A DNA stretch of 64,000 nucleotides from Bombyx mori (lineage: Eukaryota; Arthropoda; Insecta; Lepidoptera; Bombycidae), in NCBI RefSeq assembly GCF_030269925.1, contig NC_085133.1, positions 5,972,001 to 6,036,000 on the forward strand, in the 5' to 3' direction. The first letter of the stretch is position 1. Each line of letters begins with the position of its first letter. The position numbers were made by a program, and so were the translations under genes. Positions 10,613 to 24,724 of the stretch are shown here, in pieces. Under the pieces are notes generated by a model. That model was not told the DNA's origin, did no database searches, and worked only from the letters and a program-made list of their open reading frames with translations.

Positions 10613-12665
<2,053 letters not shown>

Positions 12666-12932
12666 TTTAAATGGAATAAAAACACTTTTCTAGTAACTAC
12701 AGAGATTGGGAGGACTTACTCTACTCACTGCAGATCGATAAAAACAATTGACATTTCGGAACGCAGTTCAAATTTCGTGCGACATTCGAAAAAATTCAAA
12801 AAGGACAGTTAGTTATATTGTTGCGAACTTTTTTCATTTTCTATATGTAGGTTTTAATGCCTTACATTTAAGAAAAAATTTCGGGATTCGTTGTGTTTAG
12901 ATTTACATCAATCCAGTGACTAAAAAAAGTAT
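12666..12932 (-). promoter_or_regulatory. Upstream region of beta-tubulin A
   Basis: This is the proximal 5' flank of copy A. I see no clear TATA box. A Helitron begins 270 bp upstream of the start codon, which limits the undisturbed promoter DNA. Confidence 0.4.
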
Positions 12933-13224
12933 TCAATATATATAAAAATGAATTGCTGTTCGTTAGTCTCGCTAAAACACGAGAACGGCTGGACCGATTT
13001 GGCTAATTTTGGTCTTGAATTATTTGTGGAAGTCCAGAGAAGGCTTAGAAGATAGATAAATATGAAAATGCTCGGAATTAAATAAAAATAACAATTTTGT
13101 TCTTCCTTAGATGTGTCCCTCGTCGGACGGATTCCTTTTGTTTGTTTTAAATTTATTTTATACAAAAAAGCTTAGGTCTTTTATTTATCGATTGAGGCAC
13201 TACGAAGTCTGCCGGGTCAGCTAG
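12933..13224 (+). mobile_element. Nonautonomous Helitron, family C copy 2
   Basis: The 5' end is decayed (TTCAATATATATAAAAATG). The 3' end GCCGGGTCAGCTAG, followed by T, is preserved. The subterminal CGGCTGGACCGATTT is intact. Confidence 0.8.
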
Positions 13225-13560
13225 TTATCAATAAAATTGTAAGTGATGACATCGTTTACGTAATTGTAAATAAGTTTTATTAGAAGGCAGTTTATGCTTA
13301 GTGTTTTTCCTTCTGTGTCCATTGCGCCTTCTTTTATTTCCAAAATATAAATACATTTCTTGGTGCTTGTTGTCTTCAATGCGAGGGATTGGCAGCTTGA
13401 AATTCCTATGAGGAGTTTATTCCACACCCTTGAAGATTCCTATGGGTCGAAGATGCCATTTTTTCAGAAGTTGACTACCGCCTTTCAATTTACAGTTATA
13501 CTATACACTACTTATACTATACATAAAAACTATGTTCTATTCCTTTTCTGAACACCGCAA
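13225..13560. other. Intergenic spacer between the tubulin genes
   Basis: No feature is recognised here. Confidence 0.5.
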
Positions 13561-13564
13561 TATT

Positions 13565-13862
13565 TCTCCATCACATCATCATAGCTGTCTTCGCATAGAT
13601 TTGACGTGTAGGTGAGCTCTCGGTGCTCAAACCAGAGGTGTTACAACACTGTGCCTAGCAAGAGCAGTGTTTCGCAGAATCTACCATCGGATCGGAAACG
13701 CGATCCACTGAGAAAATCCGGCGAGAAACTCAGTGGGCTGTGTCTATGGGTTAATTTACTCATCGAGGCCTTCGTCGCTCGCGACGGGTTCGGCGAGGAC
13801 GGTGACCGGTGCTTGAGGTACCTAAAAGCACCGTTAATAGATCGGGAGGATCCGTAATAACG
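13565..13862 (-). repeat. 5'-truncated Jockey-like 3' UTR
   Basis: Read on the minus strand it begins ACGGATCCTCCCGATC. It continues through CTCAGTGGATCGCGTTTCC and GATGGTAGATTCTGCG to GCACCGAGAGCTCACCTAC. It shares this order with copies at 26941, 27700 and 45490. The 81-codon open frame on the plus strand is an artefact of this repeat. Confidence 0.75.
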
Positions 13863-14053
13863 TGTTTAGGGCGTCTTATCTGAGAGTTTATTGTTTCAGT
13901 GTCACTCTGTTAAAACAAGTTTTAGAGTAAATGAAAGTAAGTATGAAAGGCATTAAATGTCATAAAATCTTTAGCGCATCTGCAAGAACTTATTATCTAT
14001 TCCACTATTTTACTTGCTTATTTTCTAAAGCCCTAAAGACCTTTCATGTAGCT

Positions 14054-14108
14054 TTTTTTAATTAAACACGCTCGTGTATATGTATACACGAGCGTGTTTA
14101 ATTAAAAA
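14054..14108. repeat. Perfect palindrome 1 (27 bp arms, TG loop)
   Basis: The left arm 14054-14080 (TTTTTTAATTAAACACGCTC...) is the exact reverse complement of 14083-14109. The two-base spacer is TG. Confidence 0.97.
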
Positions 14109-14160
14109 AGATATATAAAATATATCGATTCGATGTCGAATCGATATATTTTATATATCT
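14109..14160. repeat. Perfect palindrome 2 (25 bp arms, TG loop)
   Basis: The left arm 14109-14133 and right arm 14136-14160 are exact reverse complements. They are separated by TG and directly abut palindrome 1. The centre reads ATTCGA-TG-TCGAAT. Confidence 0.97.
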
Positions 14161-14930
14161 GAAAACAGTTTTATAAGATACCCTTTCAATGATTACACGT
14201 TTTCCATATCTTTCTTTTTCTTCTTCATTCTTTCTATCTTTTTTCGTCACCTTCTTTCCTAAAATAAAGTCCTTCTACCTAGATCTGGTGGTCGGCTTTG
14301 TGGCCCCCATACCCCAGTATTATTACGTTATTAAGTATGTGGCGTTTAAGTACGCACCTTTTTATGATGCCTAAGCCGGAACGCACGAGATGTGAAAAAC
14401 AGAATATAGTCTGTGAGACAATACCTTTTTACCGCCAAATATGAAAAACATAAAAATAATTTATAATGTGTTAAATAACTAATTTAATGTAATTACTTGA
14501 TGCCGCTACAACAATAAAATTTATATTGTTCCAACTGTGGTGTTAATTACATAAAACACGACCATGCGAAATAAAGAAGGGACTCTATATGCACTCCCTC
14601 AAGTAAAATATAATCTTGTATTTCATTTTGAAATGTTTTTATTTTATTTTATTAAAACCGAACCGACTTGATGAATTGACGAAAATTTATTACTTACATA
14701 TCGATAAGGTTAAGTACTTAACCTCATTACATTACTGACGATAATTAATTAAAAAGTATCCATCGTTTTGACAATAGCTATACCTGTCATTATACTTTTC
14801 TAGATGGACACGGAGTCTGATTTTTTTTAGAATTTTTTATTTTACTGTTTTTGGAAGTTTTAGTTGGTCGTGGCTTAGTTTCGTATTATTGGACAATAAG
14901 ATACACAGTATTATATAGTTTACAAAAGAA
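14161..14930 (+). promoter_or_regulatory. 5' flank and likely promoter of beta-tubulin B
   Basis: This is the AT-rich upstream sequence of copy B. A TATTATATAG tract lies about 25-30 bases before the ATG. The leader length and start site cannot be fixed from sequence alone. No similarity to the copy A flank is evident by eye. Confidence 0.4.
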
Positions 14931-16709
<1,779 letters not shown>

Positions 16710-16753
16710 ACTTTTTACTTTACTAAGATGGATTTTGTGATATGGTTTTTTGT

Positions 16754-16759
16754 AATAAA
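16754..16759 (+). terminator. Poly(A) signal of beta-tubulin B
   Basis: AATAAA lies 44 bases after the stop codon and is followed by a T-rich tract. Confidence 0.75.
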
Positions 16760-16999
16760 TTATTTTTCTTATACTATATTCTCATTGAATACTTCTTGTA
16801 TTAGAAGGCGTTGCTTGAAAGCTAATTCATTATATCTGACATCAAACGCTGTAACTGGAAATGAGTTAAATTAGTTTAGTTTCTAGGTATATAGCGCGTA
16901 ATTTTCCGTCGAATTAGTGATGCGAGTGTTTGCGAGTGATGTTGAATAGTGCATGAATGACCACCTATTCCTATTTCCTTCCTTCCTTGATTCCCTACA

Positions 17000-17315
17000 A
17001 GTAACCCCTGGGTGGTGCAAAACGGGAGCCGAATACATAATCGGTGGTAGGACTTGTCCGACTGGCTGGCGACCACCCTCCAACTAGAGTCCGCCGCCAA
17101 ATAGCCTAGCTGTGTTCCGGCGTGTGGGTTGGAGAGCCAGTGTTATTCCTACCCTTTCCTCTTCCTTGTTGGGGGTGAATCTTGGCGATACCTGGAACAT
17201 GCGGAGCAGACGTGCGTGTGAGCTCGCGGGACGTGATTGTTTGACGGGGGTATAGGGAGACCCAGTGAAACGGTGTTCGCCGCCGCCCGCCGGTCAGTTG
17301 GGGACCTGAACCCGG
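17000..17315 (+). promoter_or_regulatory. Probable 5' UTR of the CR1/Rex1-like LINE
   Basis: This is GC-rich DNA, unlike the flanking tubulin 3' region. It runs directly into the LINE ORF and is most simply the element's leader. The exact 5' end and any target duplication are not evident. Confidence 0.4.
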
Positions 17316-20300
17316 GTGTCACTACTAAACTCCGCCCCGGGAAGCTGTCCCGCCAACCGGTGTAAAATCCTGTCGTGCGGTCGTCGTGCCGGAGTCGGAG
17401 ACCGGAGTGGATCCCGGCGATCGCACGCAGGGTGGACTGGGGGCCCTTCCATGCCCTGCGTCAGTCGCTCACGCAACCCGTGGTCGAGCACGTACTGTGC
17501 TCCGCGCTTTATTCAGGTATTGTCACGATTTCGCCTCGAACATCCTACCCCGCCCAATCCCACTCTCCAAATAAAAAAAATAATGAAAGTTCGAAAAAGG
17601 AAAAGGGTTTTGTCGGCGACTCCCCATTCCACATTTAATGTGGATTTCAGCAATGTAAGGGGTCTACATAGCAACCTCGACGCCGTACACCACCATCTTG
17701 AGACGGCGCAGCCTGCCCTTCTTTTTCTGACGGAGACGCAGATATCTGCTCCGGATGATACTTCGTACCTTGAATACCCCGGCTACGTATTGGAGCACAA
17801 CTTCCTGCGTAAAGCCGGGGTGTGTGTATTCGTCCGGGCTGATGTCTGTTGTCGCCGTCTACGAAGTCTCGAACAACGGGACCTGTCCCTCTTGTGGCTG
17901 CGTGTAGATCACGGGGGCTGTACCCGAGTCTACGCGTGCCTGTACAGGTCCCACAGCAGTGATGCAGGTTCAGCTCTGATAGAGCATGTGCAAGAGGGGA
18001 CTAACCGCGTGCTTGAGCAGTACCCATCTGCGGAGGTGGTGGTTCTTGGAGACTTTAACGCTCATCACCAAGAGTGGTTGGGGTCCAGAACCACTGACCT
18101 CCCGGGTCGGACTGCCTACGATTTCGCCTTGGCCTACGGCCTCTCCCAGCTGGTGACACAGCCCACCCGTGTCCCAGATATTGAGGGGCACGAGCCTTCT
18201 CTGTTGGACCTTCTGCTGACCACTGATCCAGCCGGATACAGTGTGGTGGTCGACGCTCCACTTGGATCGTCTGATCACTGCCTTATCCGTGCTGCCACAC
18301 CACTCTCTCGTCCTAGTCGTCGAACGACGACTGGGTTTCGAAGAGTTTGGCAGTATTTGTCAGCAGATTGGGATGGATTGCGTGAGTTTTACGCATCCTA
18401 CCCATGGGGGCGGTTCTGCTTTTCCTCTGCTGATCCTGACGTCTGTGCGGACCGTCTTAAAGACGTGGTGCTCCAGGGGATGGAATTGTTTATTCCCTCC
18501 TCTGAAGTGCCCGTTGGGGGTCGCAGCAGACCCTGGTATAACAATGCCAGCAGGGATGCTGCACACCTCAAGCGGTCCGCATACGTTGCATGGGATGATG
18601 CTAAGAGACGTCGGGATCCTAACATCTCAGAGGAAAGGCGGAAATATAACGCCGCTTCCAGGTCCTACAAGAAGGTTATTGCCAGGGCGAAATCGGAGCA
18701 CGTTGCTAGAATTGGCGAGCGACTGAAGAGCTATCCCTCTGGGAGCCGTGCTTTTTGGTCGCTCGCCAAAGCTGCAGAAGGTAACTTTTGCAGGTCTAGT
18801 CTCCCACCACTACGCAAGTCCGATGACAGTCTGGCCCATAGTGCGAAAGAGAAGGCTGACCTTCTGGTCAAACTCTTCGCCTCGAACTCGACTGTGGACG
18901 ACGGGGGTGCCACACCACCGAACATCCTCCGGTGTGATAGTTCCCTGCCGGAGATCTGCTTTACACAGTGTGCAGTCAGGCGGGAACTCCGACTCCTGGA
19001 CGTCCATAAGTCGAGCGGGCCAGACGGCATCCCTGCAGTGGTTCTGAAAACGTGCGCCCCTGAGCTGACGCCTGCGCTAACGCGTTTGTATCGCCTCTCT
19101 TATTGCGCTAACAGGGTTCCGTCTTCATGGAAGACTGCCCACGTCCACCCTATCCCCAAGAAGGGTGACCGGTCGGACCCATCGAGCTACAGGCCTATCG
19201 CGATAACTTCCTTGCTTTCCAAGGTGATGGAGCGAATAATTAATATACAACTCCTGAAGTATCTGGAGGATCGCCAGCTGATCAGTGACCGACAGTACGG
19301 TTTCCGTCACGGTCGCTCAGCTGGCGATCTTCTTGTATACCTTACTCACAGGTGGGCTGAAGCCTTGGAGAGCAAGGGCGAGGCTCTTGCTGTGAGCCTT
19401 GATATTGCGAAGGCCTTCGACAGGGTCTGGCATAGGGCACTTCTGTCGAAGCTACCATCTTACGGAATCCCCGAGGGTCTCTGCAAGTGGATCGCTAGCT
19501 TTTTGGATGGGCGGAGCATCACGGTCGTTGTAGACGGTGACTGTTCTGATACCATGACCATTAACGCTGGCGTTCCACAAGGTTCGGTGCTCTCCCCCAC
19601 GCTTTTCATCCTGTATATCAATGACATGCTGTCTATTGATGGCATGCATTGCTATGCGGATGACAGCACGGGGGATGCGCGATATATCGGCCATCAGAGT
19701 CTCTCTCGGAGCGTGGTGCAAGAGAGACGATCAAAGCTTGTGTCTGAAGTGGAGAACTCTCTGGGGCGAGTCTCCAAATGGGGTGAATTGAACTTGGTTC
19801 AATTCAACCCGTTAAAGACACAAGTTTGCGCGTTCACTGCGAAGAAGGACCCCTTTGTCATGGCGCCGCAATTCCAAGGAGTATCCCTGCAACCTTCCGA
19901 GAGTATTGGGATACTTGGGGTCGACATTTCGAGCGATGTCCAGTTTCGGAGTCATTTGGAAGGCAAAGCCAAGTTGGCGTCCAAAATGCTGGGAGTCCTC
20001 AACAGAGCGAAGCGGTACTTCACGCCTGGACAAAGGCTTTTGCTTTATAAAGCACAAGTCCGGCCTCGCGTGGAGTACTGCTCCCATCTCTGGGCCGGGG
20101 CTCCCAAATACCAGCTTCTTCCATTTGACTCCATACAGAGGAGGGCCGTTCGGATTGTCGATAATCCCGGTCTCACGGATCGTTTGGAACCTCTGGGTCT
20201 GCGGAGGGACTTCGGTTCCCTCTGTATTTTGTACCGTATGTTCCATGGGGAGTGCTCTGAGGAATTGTTCGAGATGATACCGGCATCTCGTTTTTACCAT

Positions 20301-20543
20301 CGCACCGCCCGCCACCGGAGTAGAGTTCATCCATACTACCTGGAGCCACTGCGGTCATCCACAGTGCGTTTCCAGAGGTCTTTTTTGCCACGTACCATCC
20401 GGCTATGGAATGAGCTCCCCTCCACGGTGTTTCCCGAGCGCTATGACATGTCCTTCTTCAAACGAGGCTTGTGGAGAGTATTAAGCGGTAGGCAGCGGCT
20501 TGGCTCTGCCCCTGGCATTGCTGAAGTCCATGGGCGACGGTAA
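17316..20543 (+). CDS. CR1/Rex1-like LINE ORF2: APE endonuclease plus reverse transcriptase, uninterrupted
   Basis: This is a 1075-codon open frame without lesions. The endonuclease begins near residue 107 (FNVDFSNVRGLHSN) and shows LTET with E140, GDFNAHH with D246 and N248, and SDH at 319-321. The RT has SSGPDGIPAVVLK, SYRPIAITSLLSKVMERI, QYGFRHGRSAGD, SLDIAKAFDRVWH, GVPQGSVLSPTLF and the catalytic YADD at 780-783. The C-terminal LINE region ends TIRLWNELPSTVFPE. Residues 1-89 look like translated 5' UTR. M90 (17583) is the more plausible start. No ORF1 is visible. The protein would nick DNA and copy the element RNA at the nick. All catalytic residues seen are present, so this copy could be active or a source for the truncated copies at 23726 and elsewhere. 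Clade naming is by eye. Confidence 0.9.
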   Translation: MSLLNSAPGSCPANRCKILSCGRRAGVGDRSGSRRSHAGWTGGPSMPCVSRSRNPWSSTYCAPRFIQVLSRFRLEHPTPPNPTLQIKKIMKVRKRKRVLSATPHSTFNVDFSNVRGLHSNLDAVHHHLETAQPALLFLTETQISAPDDTSYLEYPGYVLEHNFLRKAGVCVFVRADVCCRRLRSLEQRDLSLLWLRVDHGGCTRVYACLYRSHSSDAGSALIEHVQEGTNRVLEQYPSAEVVVLGDFNAHHQEWLGSRTTDLPGRTAYDFALAYGLSQLVTQPTRVPDIEGHEPSLLDLLLTTDPAGYSVVVDAPLGSSDHCLIRAATPLSRPSRRTTTGFRRVWQYLSADWDGLREFYASYPWGRFCFSSADPDVCADRLKDVVLQGMELFIPSSEVPVGGRSRPWYNNASRDAAHLKRSAYVAWDDAKRRRDPNISEERRKYNAASRSYKKVIARAKSEHVARIGERLKSYPSGSRAFWSLAKAAEGNFCRSSLPPLRKSDDSLAHSAKEKADLLVKLFASNSTVDDGGATPPNILRCDSSLPEICFTQCAVRRELRLLDVHKSSGPDGIPAVVLKTCAPELTPALTRLYRLSYCANRVPSSWKTAHVHPIPKKGDRSDPSSYRPIAITSLLSKVMERIINIQLLKYLEDRQLISDRQYGFRHGRSAGDLLVYLTHRWAEALESKGEALAVSLDIAKAFDRVWHRALLSKLPSYGIPEGLCKWIASFLDGRSITVVVDGDCSDTMTINAGVPQGSVLSPTLFILYINDMLSIDGMHCYADDSTGDARYIGHQSLSRSVVQERRSKLVSEVENSLGRVSKWGELNLVQFNPLKTQVCAFTAKKDPFVMAPQFQGVSLQPSESIGILGVDISSDVQFRSHLEGKAKLASKMLGVLNRAKRYFTPGQRLLLYKAQVRPRVEYCSHLWAGAPKYQLLPFDSIQRRAVRIVDNPGLTDRLEPLGLRRDFGSLCILYRMFHGECSEELFEMIPASRFYHRTARHRSRVHPYYLEPLRSSTVRFQRSFLPRTIRLWNELPSTVFPERYDMSFFKRGLWRVLSGRQRLGSAPGIAEVHGRR

Positions 20544-20612
20544 CCACTCACCATCAGGTGGGCCGTATGCTCGTCTGCCTACAAGGGCAATAAAAAAAAA
20601 AAAAAAAAAAAA
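20544..20612 (+). repeat. LINE 3' UTR and poly(A) tail
   Basis: A short 3' UTR contains AACCACTCACCATCAGGTGG and CGTCTGCCTACAAGGGCAAT and ends in about 22 A residues (20590-20612). The same tail recurs in truncated copies across the window. Confidence 0.9.
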
Positions 20613-21065
20613 ACCTAGAATGCTTTCTTTGATGTCATCATTACAAGGCTTTTTGCATATAAAGTTTACATTCGTATTTAAAGTTAAAGTAATTCGAAAT
20701 TTAAAAGGGTATGGAGTTATTTGAGGTTAATATTTCTGCTTGCTGACTGCTTGAAATCTGAGAGTTATTAACTTAGTCTTTTTGTAGTTTAGTGTTATTC
20801 GGGCAAATTAGCCAAACCCCTTCTCACGGTGTGTGCGCTCTAGCCCATTGATTTTTAAATAATATATCGAGTGGCAGGAACCCTTAGCACATAAACTTCT
20901 CAATATGCTTATCCCCTACCCATCATGATATCGAAGAAATCGAAGCAAACAGCTACCTGCTTTCGAAGTGGAACATAATACACCATCGCGTCATTTATAT
21001 AGTTTGTACATGACGTATAGATTATAAACCTACCTATCGCCATTAGTTTGAGGTTTTTTATTTTA
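20613..21065. other. Unassigned spacer
   Basis: I can support no gene or known repeat here. Confidence 0.5.
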
Positions 21066-21306
21066 TTTTTATTGCTTAGGTAGCTGGATGAGCTCACAGC
21101 CCACCTGATGTTAAGTGGTTACTGGAGCCCATAGACAACTACAACGCCAATGCCGCCATCCACCCTGAGACATGAGTTCTAAGGTCTCAGTATAGTTACA
21201 ACGGCTCACCACCCTTCAAACCAAAACGCATTAGTGCTTCACGGCAGAAATAGGCAAGGCGGTGGTATCTACCCGTGCGGACTCACGCGAGGTCCTACCA
21301 TCAGTA
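21066..21306 (-). repeat. Bm1 SINE, 5'-truncated
   Basis: On the plus strand it reads TTATTGCTTAGGTAGCTGG through GAGGTCCTACCATCAG. The body has a small deletion in the CCCCACCCTTC segment. Confidence 0.85.
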
Positions 21307-21774
21307 AAACCAGTTGAGGTGTACTATGATGATGTTTTTGCCTGTTTAAATATATTTTTTGGAATTTAAATTATGATCTTGGTTCATTAGCAAACAAATT
21401 GCTATACGGTTTCAGTTCTATCATGAAAGCTTTCACGTTAAAACAATGAAAGTTCGAACTTACTTGCTTCCTACATAACCCTAATTATTCAACTCAGCAA
21501 TTCTCTTTACGGAGTCAACGAGCTTCGAAAGCCAGTTATGTGATGTGTTAAGCGCTGTCCCGTTCTTTCACATGTAATCTCACATACGTCGCTTTCGTGT
21601 GTTTGCTTAATGACCTTTTCACGGGGGTCATGTGCTTAATGAATTAGTATATAAAGGCTGATAAGACCAAAGTTTAATCTGTAGATGAAATTCTGAAGAT
21701 TTACAGACTTTCAAATACTGATTCGTTCGTCTTCAATTGACCGGATAAACGATTTGAATAGTAGTTGAGTAGTA
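21307..21774. other. Unassigned spacer
   Basis: It is AT-rich. I see no supported feature. Confidence 0.5.
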
Positions 21775-22512
21775 TCTATATTATTATTTGATAATACGTG
21801 AAGCAAAAACTTTGTATCCCTTTTTACGAAAATTGCGCGGACGGAGGAGTATGAAATTTTCCACACTTATAAAGAATATAGAGAAGAAGTGCACAATGCT
21901 AATATTTTTTTAAAATAATGCGTAAAAGATGCATTAAATCAATAAATAAAACATTACACACACTACATACCATGTATTTAACGCACACACGCATGCATAC
22001 TACATATTGTCAAACTTTTGTTCTTGACGTCTGTTGTCAAATTGAGAGTAAATATTGTTTGTCTTTGTTAATATTTTTGAAGTGAAACTTCCTTATCGGC
22101 GTTGGAAAAAAATTTACCGTCACATTTTTCGGTTACGCGTCACTTTTTTCCGTTACGCGCCATCTGTTTTGTATTCATGTCTATGATAATAAAATCCTTT
22201 TGTTTAAACTTTATCTAATTTAACTTTTTTGTATTCATGTCTATGATAATAAAATCCTTTTGTTTAAACTTTATCTAATTTAACTTTATTTAACCAATTT
22301 CTAGAAAGTTGCATGTAGATCATTTTTCGAAAAATAAGGCCATAAACAAGTTTCACTTCTTACGTGTGTACACTAGTACACGCACACATTTTTTTATAGT
22401 GTAGTCTTGGCGAAATTTGTGATTATAGAAGTATAAAATACAATCATAATAGTGTACAAACTTACAATTCCAATTAATTATAGTCGAATTTCGACTACTG
22501 CGGGACTTCTAG
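21775..22512 (+). mobile_element. Nonautonomous Helitron, family A copy 2, split by a 310 bp insertion
   Basis: After an A it starts TCTATATTATTATTTGATAA. It ends TTCGACTACTGCGGGACTTC then TAG, followed by T. The family body is interrupted at 22079-22388. The bases after the 3' end (TCTATATTATTATTTGAT) repeat the element's own 5' start. Confidence 0.8.
22079..22388 (+). mobile_element. 310 bp hairpin-ended element (HINE/DINE-1-like), arm 1
   Basis: It starts GAAGTGAAACTTC. An inverted AAGTTTCACTTC lies near its 3' end (about 22350-22361), followed by a terminal hairpin GTGTACACTAGTACAC. T-runs lie on both sides. Inside are two tandem ~59 bp units starting TTGTATTCATGTCTATGATA. Subterminal inverted repeats, core tandem repeats, a 3' hairpin and T-rich target together resemble Helentron-associated (DINE-1-like) elements. 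It interrupts a Helitron. Confidence 0.6.
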
Positions 22513-22863
22513 TCTATATTATTATTTGATTATAGCAAACCGCTACAAGAGAATGTGTAGACCGCGTTTAGTCTATATAAACGTATGCTGGACAACATCG
22601 CGGCAGAAATAGGCGGAAGGGTTTTTTACCAATGAATTGATCACCGTAAGCCTAAAATTTAGTATCACCATACAATTTAGACTGACCTTATGTCTCTGAT
22701 TAGCGGCCTTCACGTCACGATAATATATCTATGGGCTCCGTTACCACCAAGCGAGAGAGAGATGGAGGGAGAGAGAGACAGAGAGAGAGAGATGGAGAGA
22801 GCCACAGAGAGAGAGAGATGGAGAGAGCGACAGAGAGAGAGAGAGAGAGAAAAAGAGATGGAG

Positions 22864-22898
<35 letters not shown>

Positions 22899-23080
22899 TA
22901 GCGTTCCACAAAGAAAAACACTTATTTTCTACGTATCATTCAATGATTTTTTATACAAATAAAATATCATTGGTATCATCCCTAATTACATATAAAATAT
23001 CATTGGTATCATCCCTAAAAATTTCAATTGTCCAAAGCTTTATAAACGATTAACTAAAACACATACATTCAAAATAAAAA
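22513..23080. other. Spacer between the inverted 310 bp copies, with a GA microsatellite
   Basis: It holds an interrupted (GA)n tract at about 22744-22900. It also holds two tandem copies of AAAATATCATTGGTATCATC (about 22964-23012). The open frames over the GA tract are compositional artefacts. Confidence 0.8.
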
Positions 23081-23390
23081 TGTGTGCGTGTACTAGTGTA
23101 CACACGTAAGAAGTGAAACTTGTTTATGGCCTTATTTTTCGAAAAATGATCTACATGCAACTTTCTAGAAATTGGTTAAATAAAGTTAAATTAGATAAAG
23201 TTTAAACAAAAGGATTTTATTATCATAGACATGAATACAAAAAAGTTAAATTAGATAAAGTTTAAACAAAAGGATTTTATTATCATAGACATGAATACAA
23301 AACAGATGGCGCGTAACGGAAAAAAGTGACGCGTAACCGAAAAATGTGACGGTAAATTTTTTTCCAACGCCGATAACGAAGTTTCACTTC
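23081..23390 (-). mobile_element. 310 bp hairpin-ended element, inverted arm 2
   Basis: It is the reverse complement of 22079-22388 with the same length. By eye there is one clear base difference (next to the GAAGTGAAACTT end). It carries the same ~59 bp tandem duplication. A-runs flank it on both sides. Confidence 0.85.
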
Positions 23391-23725
23391 AAAAACGTCA
23401 TATTTAATTAAAGCAGAAATTTGTTGTCAACGTGTTTTTTTATTGACAGTACCACAGTAATCAAGAAAATGAACGCACTCACATTATGAAAACGACGATA
23501 CACAAAACAGATGAGACCGATTGTGCTTAACAGATCAATTCTACTAATGCGTTTTATTCAGGACGCTACACAAATGCGAGTTCCTTTTTGGGACGGTTTG
23601 TGTTTGTGAACATCGAAATTTGTTGCTTTAGAATATTAACGGACCGATTTTTATTTAACGTTTTCCGCTTTTTTTAAATCTAAGACGACAGGTGCTCGAG
23701 TATGAGATTTAGATAAAAGACAATT
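23391..23725. other. Unassigned spacer
   Basis: I recognised nothing here. Confidence 0.5.
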
Positions 23726-24150
23726 GATCGTTTGGAACCTCGTTTGGAACCTCTGGGTCTGCGGAGGGACTTCGGTTCCCTCTGCATTCTGTACGGTATG
23801 TTCTCTGAGGAATTGTTCGAGATGATACCGACATCTCGTTTATACCATCGCACCGCCCGCCACCGAAGTAGAGTTCATCCATACTACCTGGAGCCACTGC
23901 GGTCATCCACAGTTCGTTTCCAGAGGTCTTTTTGCCTTGTACCATCCGGCTATGGAATGAGCTTCCCTCCACGGTGTTTCCCGAGCGCTATGACATGTCC
24001 TTCTTCAAACGAGGCTTGTGGAGAGTATGAAACGGTAGGCAGCGGCTTGGCTCTGCCCCTGGCATTGCTGACGTCCATGAGCGACGGTAACCACTCACCA
24101 TCAGGTGGGCCGTATGCTCGTCTGCCTATACGGCAATAAAAAAAAAATTG
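23726..24150 (+). pseudogene. 5'-truncated copy of the CR1/Rex1-like LINE
   Basis: It begins at codons for LEPLGLRRDFGSLCILYGMF and runs to the 3' UTR and an A-run at 24138-24147. Relative to 17316-20543 it lacks a few codons (HGEC) and is frameshifted before RLWNE. The 5' junction contains a duplicated CGTTTGGAACCT, probably made during integration. Confidence 0.85.
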
Positions 24151-24724
24151 GGATCTAAAGTTATAAGATATAATTAAAAAATTCATATATTTTTTTGGTA
24201 TCTATAATTTCTCTTACTCTTTCTTCTACTGTGAAAGCTGTAAACTGCCCAAACTATGTTATAACGAGTAAGAACTCAATTTCACGTCATCAAAGTGTTT
24301 TTGACTGAGTCCACAAAAAGTCTAGTCTACACTAAGGAATAATCATATACACATTCAATAAACTAAATAGCGTATTTTCATTTGATGAATCTGATTTATT
24401 ATTGTTTAAGGGTTATTATTGATTGAGATTGCGATAAGGTCACGTAATGAGACTTTGGCGTGTCGAGCGCGGCGTTATGACACGAATTACATTTTCTTTT
24501 TAAATGTTACTATGCTATTTTCGTTGCTTAATCGATCTGTATACATTTATAACGCTTGTTAGAAGTCGAAGAGAGTTCGTAGTATTTTCTTCGCTTTTCG
24601 CGAGTCGTAGATATAATTCAGACTAGTTACTTCAATAAAGCGTTTCTTTATTGTCATTATATCGAGAGGTGAAATGCTATTTGGCTTAAGCGACATTTCA
24701 TTTCATACGCGGCATTTAACTTTA
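24151..24724. other. Unassigned AT-rich spacer
   Basis: No feature is supported. Confidence 0.5.

Noticed and set aside
13612..13857. 81-codon open frame between the tubulin genes
   Set aside because: It lies entirely inside a Jockey 3' UTR repeat read backwards.
14054..14160. microRNA precursor from the twin palindromes
   Set aside because: The loops are only two bases and the arms are perfect, unlike insect pre-miRNAs. Left as structural DNA.
22690..22962. Open frames of Arg/Glu- or Ser/Leu-rich peptides on both strands
   Set aside because: They come from the GA microsatellite and carry no gene signal.
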